From positions 1 through 14,863 of the forward strand of contig JACCYS010000234.1 in the NCBI GenBank assembly GCA_013696365.1: DNA of 14,863 nucleotides, written 5' to 3'. This document shows positions 5,038 to 12,505 of this stretch, one piece after another (the stretch's first letter is position 1; each line of letters opens with the position of its first letter). Position numbers and translations under genes: made by a program. Source of the stretch: Nocardioidaceae bacterium. Its GTDB lineage: Bacteria > Actinomycetota > Actinomycetes > Propionibacteriales > Nocardioidaceae. The notes below the pieces were generated by a model, which was not told the origin of the DNA, made no database searches, and saw only the letters and a program-made list of their open reading frames with translations.

Positions 5038-6519
5038 ATGGGCTGGGTAGCGAAGCGCACCAACACGCGGGCACGGATGCTGCCGGCCACGACGGCCGCC
5101 CTTGGGCTGGCTGCGAGCCTGACCGGCGGGTCGGTCGCCACGGCAGCCTCGCCCTCAGCCGCGCCCGCCGCGGACGACGCACGCCCGGTGCTGGCCCTCA
5201 CCTCGGTGGCCGACCGCGTCACTGCCTACAAGTACGGGCGGTACATCTACGTCGATCTCGGCGCCTACTTGGTCGCCGGTGACGACTCTTTCGAGGCCAT
5301 CACGACGCGGGCGCCCAGCTATCGCACCGAGCCGGTGACCCGCGTCAACGGGACCGAGGTGCCAGGCATGGGTGGCTTCGGTGGGCTCACGGACTTCCTG
5401 CGGCTGCGGGTGACCGACCGCGACGGGGCGGAGGTTCACGACGCGACAAGCAGGATGTGCCTCAACCGCTCGTCGGTCCGCACCCGCCCGGACGCTCCGG
5501 CCACGTCCGGCTTCCCGCCAGGCTGCCAGGTCAACCCGTTCATGCTCGGGGAGGTCCAAGGGGTCGAGGCGGGCTGGGGCGTCTCGGTGCCACCCGGGCG
5601 CAGCCTGCATGGGGTGCCACTCGGGCGGTACGACGTCACGGTCGCCGTCACCAGGCAGTGGCGCAACATCGTCGGCATCGACGATGCCGACGCGGTGCGC
5701 ACCATCCGCGTACGGGTCGTCAGTGGCCGCGACAACTGCGGGCCGTGGTGCCGTGCGGAGGGCCGGCACGGCGACCGCACGCACGACCGCGAGCTCACCC
5801 CCCGTGCCCAGGAGCCCAGCGGCCACGACGCGGTGCCGGCCGGCGACCACCTGCCCGACCTGCGGTCCCTGCCGGCTTGGGGGATCAACCTGTCCCGCAA
5901 CGGCAAGTACCTGCGGTTCGCGGCCAACGTATGGAACGCCGGCCCGTCGCCGCTGGTGGTGGATGGGTTCCGCCGGCGCGGCGAGGCCCTGATGGACGCC
6001 TACCAGTACTTCTACACCGCCGACGGCACCCCCGCCGGCTCGGCCCAGGTCGGCACCATGGAGTGGGACGACCGAGACGGCCACACCCACTGGCACTTCA
6101 CCGACTTCGCCCGCTACCGGCTGTTGGACGCCGACCTGAACGCGGTCGTGCGCAGCAAGAAGCAGGCGTTCTGCCTCGTCGCCACCGATGCGATCGACCT
6201 GACGCTGCCGGGGGCGGAGTACCGGCCGTGGAACACCGACCTGCACAGCGCGTGCGGCGACTTCGGGGCGCTGGCCGTGCGTGAGGCCCTGCCAGTGGGC
6301 TCCGGGGACACCTACCAGCAATCCCGCCCCGGCCAGGCGTTCCGCGTCGACGATGTGCCCAACGGCAAGTACGTCATCGAGGTGACCGCCAACCCCAAGG
6401 CCAACCTGGAAGAGCCGGACACCACCAACAACACCGCCTACCGCCGGATCCGGCTCAGCGGGTCCGGCGCCGACCGCAAGGTCACGGTGTACGCCAAGGG
6501 GCTGGTCACGCGGAACTGA
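5038..6519 (+). CDS. Secreted lysyl-oxidase-like copper protein
   Basis: 493 residues. ATG at 5038 is chosen because AGGGAG lies at 5025-5030, 7 nt upstream, and because it starts a signal peptide: basic RTNTRAR, a hydrophobic stretch to about residue 30, then ATAASPS with likely cleavage near 37. Residues 40-270 are an unrecognised secreted region with cysteines at 141, 163, 234 and 238. The C-terminal part (about 285-480) matches the lysyl oxidase catalytic domain. GHTHWHFTDFARYRL gives the His-x-His-x-His copper ligands (H349, H351, H353). KKQAFCL places K375, and SGDTYQQ places Y426, where animal enzymes have the Lys and Tyr that form the LTQ cofactor. PNGKYVIEVTANP and EEPDTTNN follow as in animal LOX. 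The reaction would be oxidation of lysine side chains or other amines outside the cell; the target is unknown. It overlaps the convergent membrane gene by 14 bp. Confidence 0.85.
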   Translation: MGWVAKRTNTRARMLPATTAALGLAASLTGGSVATAASPSAAPAADDARPVLALTSVADRVTAYKYGRYIYVDLGAYLVAGDDSFEAITTRAPSYRTEPVTRVNGTEVPGMGGFGGLTDFLRLRVTDRDGAEVHDATSRMCLNRSSVRTRPDAPATSGFPPGCQVNPFMLGEVQGVEAGWGVSVPPGRSLHGVPLGRYDVTVAVTRQWRNIVGIDDADAVRTIRVRVVSGRDNCGPWCRAEGRHGDRTHDRELTPRAQEPSGHDAVPAGDHLPDLRSLPAWGINLSRNGKYLRFAANVWNAGPSPLVVDGFRRRGEALMDAYQYFYTADGTPAGSAQVGTMEWDDRDGHTHWHFTDFARYRLLDADLNAVVRSKKQAFCLVATDAIDLTLPGAEYRPWNTDLHSACGDFGALAVREALPVGSGDTYQQSRPGQAFRVDDVPNGKYVIEVTANPKANLEEPDTTNNTAYRRIRLSGSGADRKVTVYAKGLVTRN

Positions 6520-7183
6520 CGGGACGCTGCTGCGCCTGACGTTGCTTGCGGCGGTAGGCGGCCTGGAAACCTAGCGAGATCAGCGCCACGTTCACCAGCG
6601 CTGCCACGATCGAGCCGAACGGGACGAGGAGGCCCTTGGTGAACAGGCTCCACGGCAGGCCCAGCAGCATCGCCCACAGGTCCCCGAAGATGAGGACGAG
6701 CCCCAAGCCGGGTGCCAAGGTCACGGACCAGGCGAGGCTCAGCAGGATGGCGGCAGGCCCGGCCAGCACAGACACGAGCAAGACGACTGGCACGACCGCG
6801 TAGTGCCGGGCCCGCGGGGACGCGACGGTGCCGGACCGGGTCCCGCGGCGCACACTGCTGCGGTACAGCCACCAGGCCGCAGCCGCGACGAGGGCAACGT
6901 TGAGCAGCGCACACGCAGCAAAGACCGGCTCCGGCGAGTCGATGTTCTCGGCCCGCCACGGCCAGATGCTCCACGGCAGCCCCCACAGCGCCGTCCACCC
7001 GATGGCAAGCCCGGCACCGATGTTGGCGTCCGGTGATCCGTTGATGTCGAACCCGTACGGGGCGACGGCTGCCACGTAGTAGGCCGGTCCGCTGAGGGCC
7101 GCGAGCAGGTGCAGCCCCGGCACGACCGCGTATGGCCAACGGGGCGGCGATGGCGCGGTCGTGACGTCGTTCGCAGTCGACAC
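6506..7183 (-). CDS. Integral membrane protein with internal duplication, function unknown
   Basis: 225 residues, not recognised as a known family. The GTG at 7183 is chosen because the residues upstream are antisense translation of the sulfotransferase gene and because TAGTCT sits 7 nt before it. The protein is two copies of one hydrophobic unit. YAVVPGLHLLAALSGPA (18-34) matches YAVVPVVLLVSVLAGPA (128-144). WGLPWSIW (67-74) matches LGLPWSLF (174-181). LLNVALV (93-99) matches LVNVALI (196-202). Each unit has about three membrane segments, giving about six in total, with a basic linker (RSSVRRGTRSG) between them and a basic C-terminal tail. It lies 56 bp downstream of the sulfotransferase on the same strand, but appears to have its own leaderless promoter. 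The tail overlaps the lysyl-oxidase gene end by 14 bp. Confidence 0.8.
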   Translation of the reverse strand: MSTANDVTTAPSPPRWPYAVVPGLHLLAALSGPAYYVAAVAPYGFDINGSPDANIGAGLAIGWTALWGLPWSIWPWRAENIDSPEPVFAACALLNVALVAAAAWWLYRSSVRRGTRSGTVASPRARHYAVVPVVLLVSVLAGPAAILLSLAWSVTLAPGLGLVLIFGDLWAMLLGLPWSLFTKGLLVPFGSIVAALVNVALISLGFQAAYRRKQRQAQQRPVSSA

Positions 7184-7190
7184 CTTGCGT

Positions 7191-7196
7191 AGACTA
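7191..7196 (-). promoter_or_regulatory. -10 element of a leaderless promoter for the membrane protein
   Basis: On the minus strand TAGTCT is followed by exactly 7 nt and the GTG at 7183, so transcription would begin at or next to the start codon. No Shine-Dalgarno sequence is present. No clear -35 was found. Confidence 0.5.
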
Positions 7197-7239
7197 ATGC
7201 CTGGCGCCCACGGACCCCGCGCAATCGGAAGCGATGAGG

Positions 7240-8439
7240 TCAGCGGCGGCGGCGCCGAAGGTAGGCGCCGAGTGCCCTGGCAGCGACCGGGTTGTGGTCC
7301 GCGGCATTGGCTGCCGCTCGCTTGGCTCGGAAGCCGGCCGCCCGTACGCCGCTGGCGCCGCGTGCCAGCGGTCCGGCGTCGACCTCGGAGTCCGGGCGCC
7401 GGTTGGCCCACCAGCTGGTGGCATACAGCTCGGCCAGCCCGCCGAGCGTCGCCAGCGCCGCCTGCAACAACTCGCCGTCGGTGACCTCGTCCGGCAGCCG
7501 GCCGCTGGTCGACGCGCTGTCCAGCTCGGCCAGGTCGCCGACGACCGGATAGCCGGCGGCGCGTACGTCGGCGACCATCCGCGCCCCAGCGGCCTGCGCC
7601 CATTCCACATCGGCCGCGGGGAGCCCGAGGCGCACAAGGGGGACGTGTTCGGCCATCAGCCGCACCATCGTCAGCTTCATCACCTTGTCGAACTGCCGCT
7701 GGTTCAGCCGCTGCAGCAGCGGGTTGAGCCGGCGGATCAGCTCGGTGCCGACCAATCCGACGGTTTCGTTGGCCCACGGGGCCTCCTCGGTGAGGGTCGC
7801 CGGGTCGACGCCGACAACGTCGGCGAGACGTTCGACCAGCACCCCCGGCGGTGAGCCGGGCGGGGGGACCGTCAGCACATGGATCCGCTGCACCGGCACA
7901 TGTTGAGCCCAGGTGGCGAGGATCGCGGGCAGGTCCTGGCGGGCCCAGAAGCCGCGGGCGGGGTTCGCGCCGGCCCGTTGCGGGTCCTGCACAGCCGCGG
8001 CGAAGTCTGCCCACGACCAGGCCCCGCGGTTCTTGATCTCCTCCTGCCAGGCCGAGCCGACGGTCCGCGCCAGGTCGCGCACGGTCACCAGCACGTGCAC
8101 CTCGTGCTCGGGAAACGCGGCAACGGCTGAGCGCACCTGCCGGGCACTGGCCAGCGACAGGTGCTCGTCCGAGATCAGTACGGTGCTGTCCTGACCGGCT
8201 CGTACGCCATCGACCAGCGTCTGCCACGCACCGGTGATACGCCCGTCGTTTCCGCTGCCTCGGGGCCGACGGCCGAGCAAGTCCCACACCGCGAAGACCT
8301 GGCTCGGAGAGTCCTTGCCGCCGGGGTAGAGCACGCCCTGGGCGCGCAGCGTGGCCCGGTTGGCACGCATCAGCTGCTGCACGTACGTGGTGCCGGTCTT
8401 GTGCAGGCCGATGTGCAGGAAGCAACGCCGCTCAGCCAT
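7240..8439 (-). CDS. Sulfotransferase family protein (PAPS-dependent type)
   Basis: 399 residues. The 5' phosphosulfate-binding loop is at the N terminus: FLHIGLHKTGTTYVQ (residues 7-21, with K14, T15, G16, T17, T18). The 3'-phosphate-binding strand and helix is HVLVTVRDLARTVGSAWQEE (115-134, with R121 and S129), and STVLISDEHLS (85-95) lies between, as in actinobacterial sulfotransferase-like proteins. The enzyme would move a sulfuryl group from PAPS to a hydroxyl on a sugar, lipid or small molecule; the acceptor is unknown. ATG at 8439 is preferred because the P-loop follows directly and because starts further upstream would overlap the divergent acyl-CoA dehydrogenase gene. The ribosome site is weak (GGGA). 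Only 34 bp separate the two divergent starts. The C-terminal 100 or so residues are Ala/Arg-rich with no recognised domain. Confidence 0.83.
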   Translation of the reverse strand: MAERRCFLHIGLHKTGTTYVQQLMRANRATLRAQGVLYPGGKDSPSQVFAVWDLLGRRPRGSGNDGRITGAWQTLVDGVRAGQDSTVLISDEHLSLASARQVRSAVAAFPEHEVHVLVTVRDLARTVGSAWQEEIKNRGAWSWADFAAAVQDPQRAGANPARGFWARQDLPAILATWAQHVPVQRIHVLTVPPPGSPPGVLVERLADVVGVDPATLTEEAPWANETVGLVGTELIRRLNPLLQRLNQRQFDKVMKLTMVRLMAEHVPLVRLGLPAADVEWAQAAGARMVADVRAAGYPVVGDLAELDSASTSGRLPDEVTDGELLQAALATLGGLAELYATSWWANRRPDSEVDAGPLARGASGVRAAGFRAKRAAANAADHNPVAARALGAYLRRRRR

Positions 8440-8466
8440 GACCGCAGCGTCCCACAGGGATAGCCT
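8438..8466 (+). promoter_or_regulatory. Promoter of the acyl-CoA dehydrogenase gene, leaderless
   Basis: ATGACC (8438-8443, four of six to TTGACA), a 17-bp spacer, and TAGCCT (8461-8466) are followed by 7 nt and the ATG at 8474. The -35 overlaps the start codon of the divergent sulfotransferase gene. Confidence 0.55.
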
Positions 8467-8473
8467 GAATGGC

Positions 8474-9655
8474 ATGACTGCCGACACGATGCCCCCCCAG
8501 ATGTTCAGCCTCTCCGAGGAGCACCAGGCGATCCGCGCGGCGGTGCGGGCGGTCTGCGAGGACAAGGTCGCCCCGCACGCCGCCGACGTCGACGAGCAGG
8601 GCAGCTTTCCGCAGGCCGCCTACGACGCGCTGCGGGCCGCCGACTTCCACGCCCCGCACATCCCCGAGGCCTACGGCGGCGCCGGCGCCGACGCGCTGGC
8701 GACCTGCCTGGTGATCGAGGAGGTCGCGCGGGTCTGCGCGGCCAGCTCGCTGATCCCGGGCGTCAACAAGCTCGGCACGCTGCCGCTGATGCTGGCCGGC
8801 TCCGAGCAGTTGCAGCAGCAGTATCTGCCACCGGTTGCCCGCGGTGAGTCGATGTTCTCCTACTGCCTGTCCGAGCCCGAGTCCGGCAGCGACGCGGCCA
8901 GCATGCGCACCCGTGCGGTGGCCGACGGCGACGACTGGGTGCTGTCGGGGACCAAGCGTTGGATCACCAACGCCGGTGTGTCCGACTACTACACGGTCCT
9001 CGCCGTGACCGACCCCGAGGCCGGCACCAAGGGCATCTCCGCGTTCGTGGTGGAAAAGGCCGACGAGGGGGTGTCGTTCGGTGCCCCGGAAAAGAAGCTT
9101 GGCATCAAGGGCTCACCCACCCGCGAGGTCTACCTCGACTCCGTGCGCCTGCCCGGCGACCGGATCGTCGGCGACCCGGGCACGGGATTCCGCACGGCGA
9201 TGCAGACCCTCGATCACACCCGGGTGACGATCGCGGCGCAGGCCGTCGGCATCGCCCAAGGCGCCCTGGACTACGCGCTCGGCTACGTCCAGGAGCGCAA
9301 GCAGTTCGGCAAGGTGATCGCCGAGTTTCAGGGTCTGCAGTTCATGCTCGCCGACATGGGTATGAAGGTGGAGGCGGCCCGCCAGCTCACCTACGCAGCG
9401 GCCGGCCGTTCCGACCAGGTAGCCCCCGACCTGACGTTCTTCGGTGCCGCGGCCAAGGCCTTCGCCTCCGACGTGGCGATGGCGGTCACCACCGATGCTG
9501 TCCAGCTGCTCGGCGGCTACGGCTACACCCGCGACTACCCGCTAGAGCGAATGATGCGGGACGCCAAGATCACCCAGATCTACGAGGGCACCAACCAGGT
9601 GCAGCGCATCGTGATGGCCCGCCAGCTGCTGGCCGGGGTGCAGAGCAGGCTGTGA
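8474..9655 (+). CDS. Acyl-CoA dehydrogenase
   Basis: 393 residues, the usual length for a soluble FAD-dependent acyl-CoA dehydrogenase, which makes the trans-2-enoyl-CoA and passes electrons to ETF. Domains in order: N-terminal helices (LSEEHQAIRAAVRAVCEDKV), the middle beta domain with YCLSEPESGSDAASM and KRWITNAG (FAD and substrate contacts), and the C-terminal helical domain with RKQFGKVIAEFQGLQFMLAD, then QLLGGYGYTRDYPLERMMRD. The catalytic base is E371 in QIYEGTNQVQR, as in short- and medium-chain enzymes. Chain length is not readable; it resembles the short/medium-chain group that actinobacteria carry near purE/purK and LCP genes (FadE25-like by context). The start is ATG at 8474, with a leaderless promoter and no ribosome site. 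It ends 17 bp before the end of the convergent LCP gene. Confidence 0.93.
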   Translation: MTADTMPPQMFSLSEEHQAIRAAVRAVCEDKVAPHAADVDEQGSFPQAAYDALRAADFHAPHIPEAYGGAGADALATCLVIEEVARVCAASSLIPGVNKLGTLPLMLAGSEQLQQQYLPPVARGESMFSYCLSEPESGSDAASMRTRAVADGDDWVLSGTKRWITNAGVSDYYTVLAVTDPEAGTKGISAFVVEKADEGVSFGAPEKKLGIKGSPTREVYLDSVRLPGDRIVGDPGTGFRTAMQTLDHTRVTIAAQAVGIAQGALDYALGYVQERKQFGKVIAEFQGLQFMLADMGMKVEAARQLTYAAAGRSDQVAPDLTFFGAAAKAFASDVAMAVTTDAVQLLGGYGYTRDYPLERMMRDAKITQIYEGTNQVQRIVMARQLLAGVQSRL

Positions 9656-9672
9656 GCGTTTAGCCCAGTACG

Positions 9673-10908
9673 TCAACCCAGCCCGTTCGAGCGGCACAGG
9701 TCCTGACCGATTTCCTCGGTACGGTCCTGGCTGACAAGCCGGAACATCTGTGGGGCGAGCTCGGGGTCCCAGGCGGCGTCGGTGCTTGCCAACGGCACCG
9801 TGCAGGTCAGGCCACCGCTGGTGACCCGGCCCATCGCCCAGGCGAAGCGGCCCAGGTCGATAGGCCCGACGTCCTCGCCGATCCGCAGCGACTCGGCGCC
9901 GGCCGAAGACAGCCGGAAGTAGCGCCACGGGTTGAGCGCGGTCCACGGCGACACAGCCTTGTCCGCGATGGCGCCGACCACCTCGCGCTGGTTCTGCACC
10001 CGCTGCAGGTCAGCCGTGGGCGTCGCGCGCGTGCGGGCGTAGCCCAATGCCTCGGTGCCGTCGAGCTCTTGGCAGCCGCGCTTGATCTCCAGCCCGGCCT
10101 TGGGGTCGGTGATCGCCTCCTTGGGGCACACGTCCACGCCCCCGACGCCGTCCACGATGTTGACGAATCCGCCCAGCCCGATCTCCACATAGCCGTCCAC
10201 CGCGACGCCGGTGTTCTGCTCGACGGTGCGCACCAGCAGGCTGGGCCCGCCATAGGCGTAGGCGGCGTTGATCTTGTTGGGCTCCCTACCGGGGATCTCC
10301 ACCGGGGAGTCCCGTGGCAGCGACAGCAAAAGGGTGGGACCACTGCCGGTGTGCAGCAGCATGATCGTGTCGGTGCGCTGACCCTCGACGCTGCCGGTCG
10401 ACAAGTCTTGGCGCTCCTGCTCCGACAACCCCTCGCGGCTGTCTGAGCCCACCACCAGATAGGTCTGGCCCGGTTGGTCCTCCGGTCGGTTGCCGCCCGG
10501 CTCGGCGTCCACCGTGTTGATCTGCGACCAGGCCCAGATCGGCACCGCGATCAGGAACGCCAGCCATACCAGCACGACCGCCAGCAGCACTCGGCGCACC
10601 GTACGGCCACGCTGGCTCGGCGATCGTGGCACCCGCTGACCGGTGCTGCCGGACCCACCGGAGCCACTTGAGCCACCGCCCCTCCCTGGTGGGGGGAGGG
10701 CTGGCGGCGGCAAGGAACCACCGCCCTGCTCTGTCTGCTGGGGCCCTCGCTGCTGCTGTCTGGTCTGCTGGGGCCTGGTCTGGGCTGGCTGGGACTGCTG
10801 GACCTTCGGCATGGCCTGGGTCGCATCGGGGTCCGGCGTCTCCCGTTCGGTCAGCCACGAGTACTGGTCCTCGCCGCGGCCGGATCTGCGGTCGGGTCGG
10901 TCAGCCAT
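9673..10908 (-). CDS. LytR-CpsA-Psr (LCP) family protein
   Basis: 411 residues. LCP proteins transfer lipid-linked wall polymers to peptidoglycan on the outer face of the membrane. Layout: a disordered cytoplasmic N terminus of about 100 residues rich in Gln, Pro and Gly (VQQSQPAQTRPQQTRQQQ near 36-53); one membrane helix (106-127, VLLAVVLVWLAFLIAVPIWAW); then an extracellular LCP domain (about 138-310). The domain shows LVVGSDSR, RTDTIMLLH (R168, D170), LSLPRDSPV (R189, D190), NKINAAYAYGG (201-211), VDGVGGVDV and YARTR (280-284), then DLQRVQNQ (290-297). These are the conserved phosphate-contact Arg and Asp positions. The ATG at 10908 is taken over one at 10938 because TAGGCT lies 7 nt before it, so the gene is probably leaderless. 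It is divergent from a second LCP gene, with 92 bp between starts. Confidence 0.92.
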   Translation of the reverse strand: MADRPDRRSGRGEDQYSWLTERETPDPDATQAMPKVQQSQPAQTRPQQTRQQQRGPQQTEQGGGSLPPPALPPPGRGGGSSGSGGSGSTGQRVPRSPSQRGRTVRRVLLAVVLVWLAFLIAVPIWAWSQINTVDAEPGGNRPEDQPGQTYLVVGSDSREGLSEQERQDLSTGSVEGQRTDTIMLLHTGSGPTLLLSLPRDSPVEIPGREPNKINAAYAYGGPSLLVRTVEQNTGVAVDGYVEIGLGGFVNIVDGVGGVDVCPKEAITDPKAGLEIKRGCQELDGTEALGYARTRATPTADLQRVQNQREVVGAIADKAVSPWTALNPWRYFRLSSAGAESLRIGEDVGPIDLGRFAWAMGRVTSGGLTCTVPLASTDAAWDPELAPQMFRLVSQDRTEEIGQDLCRSNGLG

Positions 10909-10915
10909 ATGTCCG

Positions 10916-10921
10916 AGCCTA
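10916..10921 (-). promoter_or_regulatory. -10 element of a leaderless promoter for the first LCP gene
   Basis: On the minus strand TAGGCT is followed by exactly 7 nt (CGGACAT) and the ATG at 10908. This supports that start over the in-frame ATG at 10938, which would lie upstream of the -10. No -35 was recognised. Confidence 0.5.
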
Positions 10922-11000
10922 GGGGGGTCCGGTCGCACAATCGATGAGCCGGCCCGGCGTGGCTGGCAGCTGTTGCTGCTGGGGCTGGTGATACTCGACC

Positions 11001-12443
11001 GTGCTCGGAGACCCTTCCCCCTCCGCGCGTGGCGGCTCGACCCGGTTGCGCTCCAGCAGTGACCAGGTCCGCTTTCGCCGGGCGCTCACGCTGCTGGCCA
11101 TGACGCTGGTGGTTCCCGGCTCTGCGCAGTTGATCTGCGGCAGCCGGCGGGTCGGTCGGCTGGCGACCAGGCTCTGGATCGGCGCCCTGCTGCTGCTCGG
11201 GGCGCTTGCTCTGCTGGCGGTGGTCAGCAACGCTGCCGGGTTGTGGTTGGCCACCAACCCGGTGGTTCTGCTGGCTGTGCGTACGGTCCTGACGCTGGCG
11301 GCGATCGGTTGGGTTCTGCTGCTCTTGGACGCCCGGCGGCTGAGTGATCCGCCGACGATGACGCAGCGGCGCCGCCTGGCGCTGGCAGGCGTGAGCGCGG
11401 CGCTGACCGGGCTGCTCGCAGGCCCGCTGCTGTTCGGTGCTCATGTCGTCGCGGTACAACGAGGTGTCTTGTTGGACGTCTTCGGCGCCACCGGGGCCGC
11501 CGATTCACATGAGGGCCGCTACAACGTGCTGCTGCTGGGCGGCGACTCCGGCGCCACCAGGTGGGGGCTGCGCCCAGACTCGGTGACGCTGGCCAGCATC
11601 GATGCCGAGACCGGGCGGACCGTGCTATTCGGTCTGCCACGCAACCTCGCGGACGTGCCGTTCCCGGCCGACAGCCGGATGGCGGCCAAGTTCCCGGCCG
11701 GCTTCGACTGTGACGAATGCTATTTCAACGGTGTCTATACCTACGGCGTGGAGAACCCCGAGTTGTTCCCTGGCGCTAAGGACCCTGGCCTGGAGGCGAC
11801 GACCCAGGCGGTGGAGGAGATCACCGGCCTGCCGGTGCACTACTACTCGATGGTCAACATGCAGGGCTTCCAGGACCTGGTCAACGCCGTCGGAGGCGTG
11901 ACTCTGCGGGTGCGCACCCCGATCGCCATCGGCGGCATCGGCGGTGACGTCACCGGGACGATCCAGCCGGGCACCCGGCACCTAAACGGCTACGAGACGC
12001 TGTGGTATGCCCGCAGCAGGGCCTACGACGATGACTACTCGCGGATGGGTCGGCAGAAGTGCGTGCTGGCGGCCATGCTCGACCAGCTGAGCCCCCAGCA
12101 GGTGTTGCTGCACGTGGAAGACATCGCTAAGGCAAGCACCGAGCTGGTGAGTACCGACATCCCGCACCGAGAGCTGGACACGTTCGTTGCGCTGGCTCTG
12201 CAAGCCAAGTCCCAGCCGATCACCACGCTGTCCTTCGTGCCGCCGATGATCGACACCAGCGAGCCGGACTACGCCCTCATCAGGGACAAGGTCGCCGCAG
12301 CGATCGACGAGGCAGAGGGCGAGTCCGCGCCCCGAGGCGACGCCGGTTCGAAGCGCGCCGGTACGGCAAGCACCAAGAACGCGCGCACCGACGAGGCGGT
12401 GGAGGCTGCCAACCAGTCCAAGGATCTCGGCGCGACCTGTTGA
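11001..12443 (+). CDS. LytR-CpsA-Psr (LCP) family protein with four membrane segments
   Basis: 480 residues from GTG at 11001, the first start in the frame. GATACT at 10990-10995 lies 5 nt before it and no ribosome site is seen, so it may be leaderless. Membrane segments lie at about 28-46, 58-80, 86-109 and 126-152, more than the single anchor of its divergent neighbour. The LCP domain (about 182-390) has YNVLLLGGDSG (184-194 region), RPDSVTLASI (R191, D193), LFGLPRNLADV (R214), FNGVYTYGV and VNAVGGVTLRV, then LWYARSRAYDDDYSRMGRQ. The usual LPRD is LPRN here. A charged tail follows LSFVPPMIDTSEPDYALIRD. The likely role is ligation of a galactan or similar polymer to peptidoglycan, which fits the galactofuranose genes just downstream. 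Two different LCP proteins may act on different polymers or be partly redundant. Confidence 0.9.
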   Translation: MLGDPSPSARGGSTRLRSSSDQVRFRRALTLLAMTLVVPGSAQLICGSRRVGRLATRLWIGALLLLGALALLAVVSNAAGLWLATNPVVLLAVRTVLTLAAIGWVLLLLDARRLSDPPTMTQRRRLALAGVSAALTGLLAGPLLFGAHVVAVQRGVLLDVFGATGAADSHEGRYNVLLLGGDSGATRWGLRPDSVTLASIDAETGRTVLFGLPRNLADVPFPADSRMAAKFPAGFDCDECYFNGVYTYGVENPELFPGAKDPGLEATTQAVEEITGLPVHYYSMVNMQGFQDLVNAVGGVTLRVRTPIAIGGIGGDVTGTIQPGTRHLNGYETLWYARSRAYDDDYSRMGRQKCVLAAMLDQLSPQQVLLHVEDIAKASTELVSTDIPHRELDTFVALALQAKSQPITTLSFVPPMIDTSEPDYALIRDKVAAAIDEAEGESAPRGDAGSKRAGTASTKNARTDEAVEAANQSKDLGATC

Positions 12444-12468
12444 GCGACCGCTCGCCGGGATGCAGCGG

Positions 12469-12474
12469 TAGCCT
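12469..12474 (+). promoter_or_regulatory. Possible -10 element upstream of the glycosyltransferase operon
   Basis: TAGCCT lies 31 nt before the ATG at 12506, so this mRNA would carry a short leader with the GAAGGG ribosome site. The -35 is weak at best (CGACCG at 12445-12450, 18-bp spacer). Confidence 0.35.
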
Positions 12475-12505
12475 GCCAGGTCGGCTAGCCGGACGAAGGG
12501 ACGAC

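Noticed and set aside
5155..6321. 388-residue open frame on the minus strand
   Set aside because: It is antisense to the lysyl-oxidase gene, is made of Val/Ala/Gly/Arg-rich sequence with no motif, and reflects high GC codon bias.
7184..8425. Upstream part of a 639-residue minus-strand frame ending at 6506
   Set aside because: This part is a shifted-frame shadow of the sulfotransferase gene on the same strand; only the portion from GTG 7183 reads as a membrane protein.
9656..9672. Bidirectional terminator between the convergent acyl-CoA dehydrogenase and LCP genes
   Set aside because: The 17-bp gap has no stem-loop or T run.
12444..12468. GAGC-GACC-GCTC mini hairpin after the second LCP gene as terminator
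   Set aside because: A 4-bp stem without a T tract is not enough to support a terminator.
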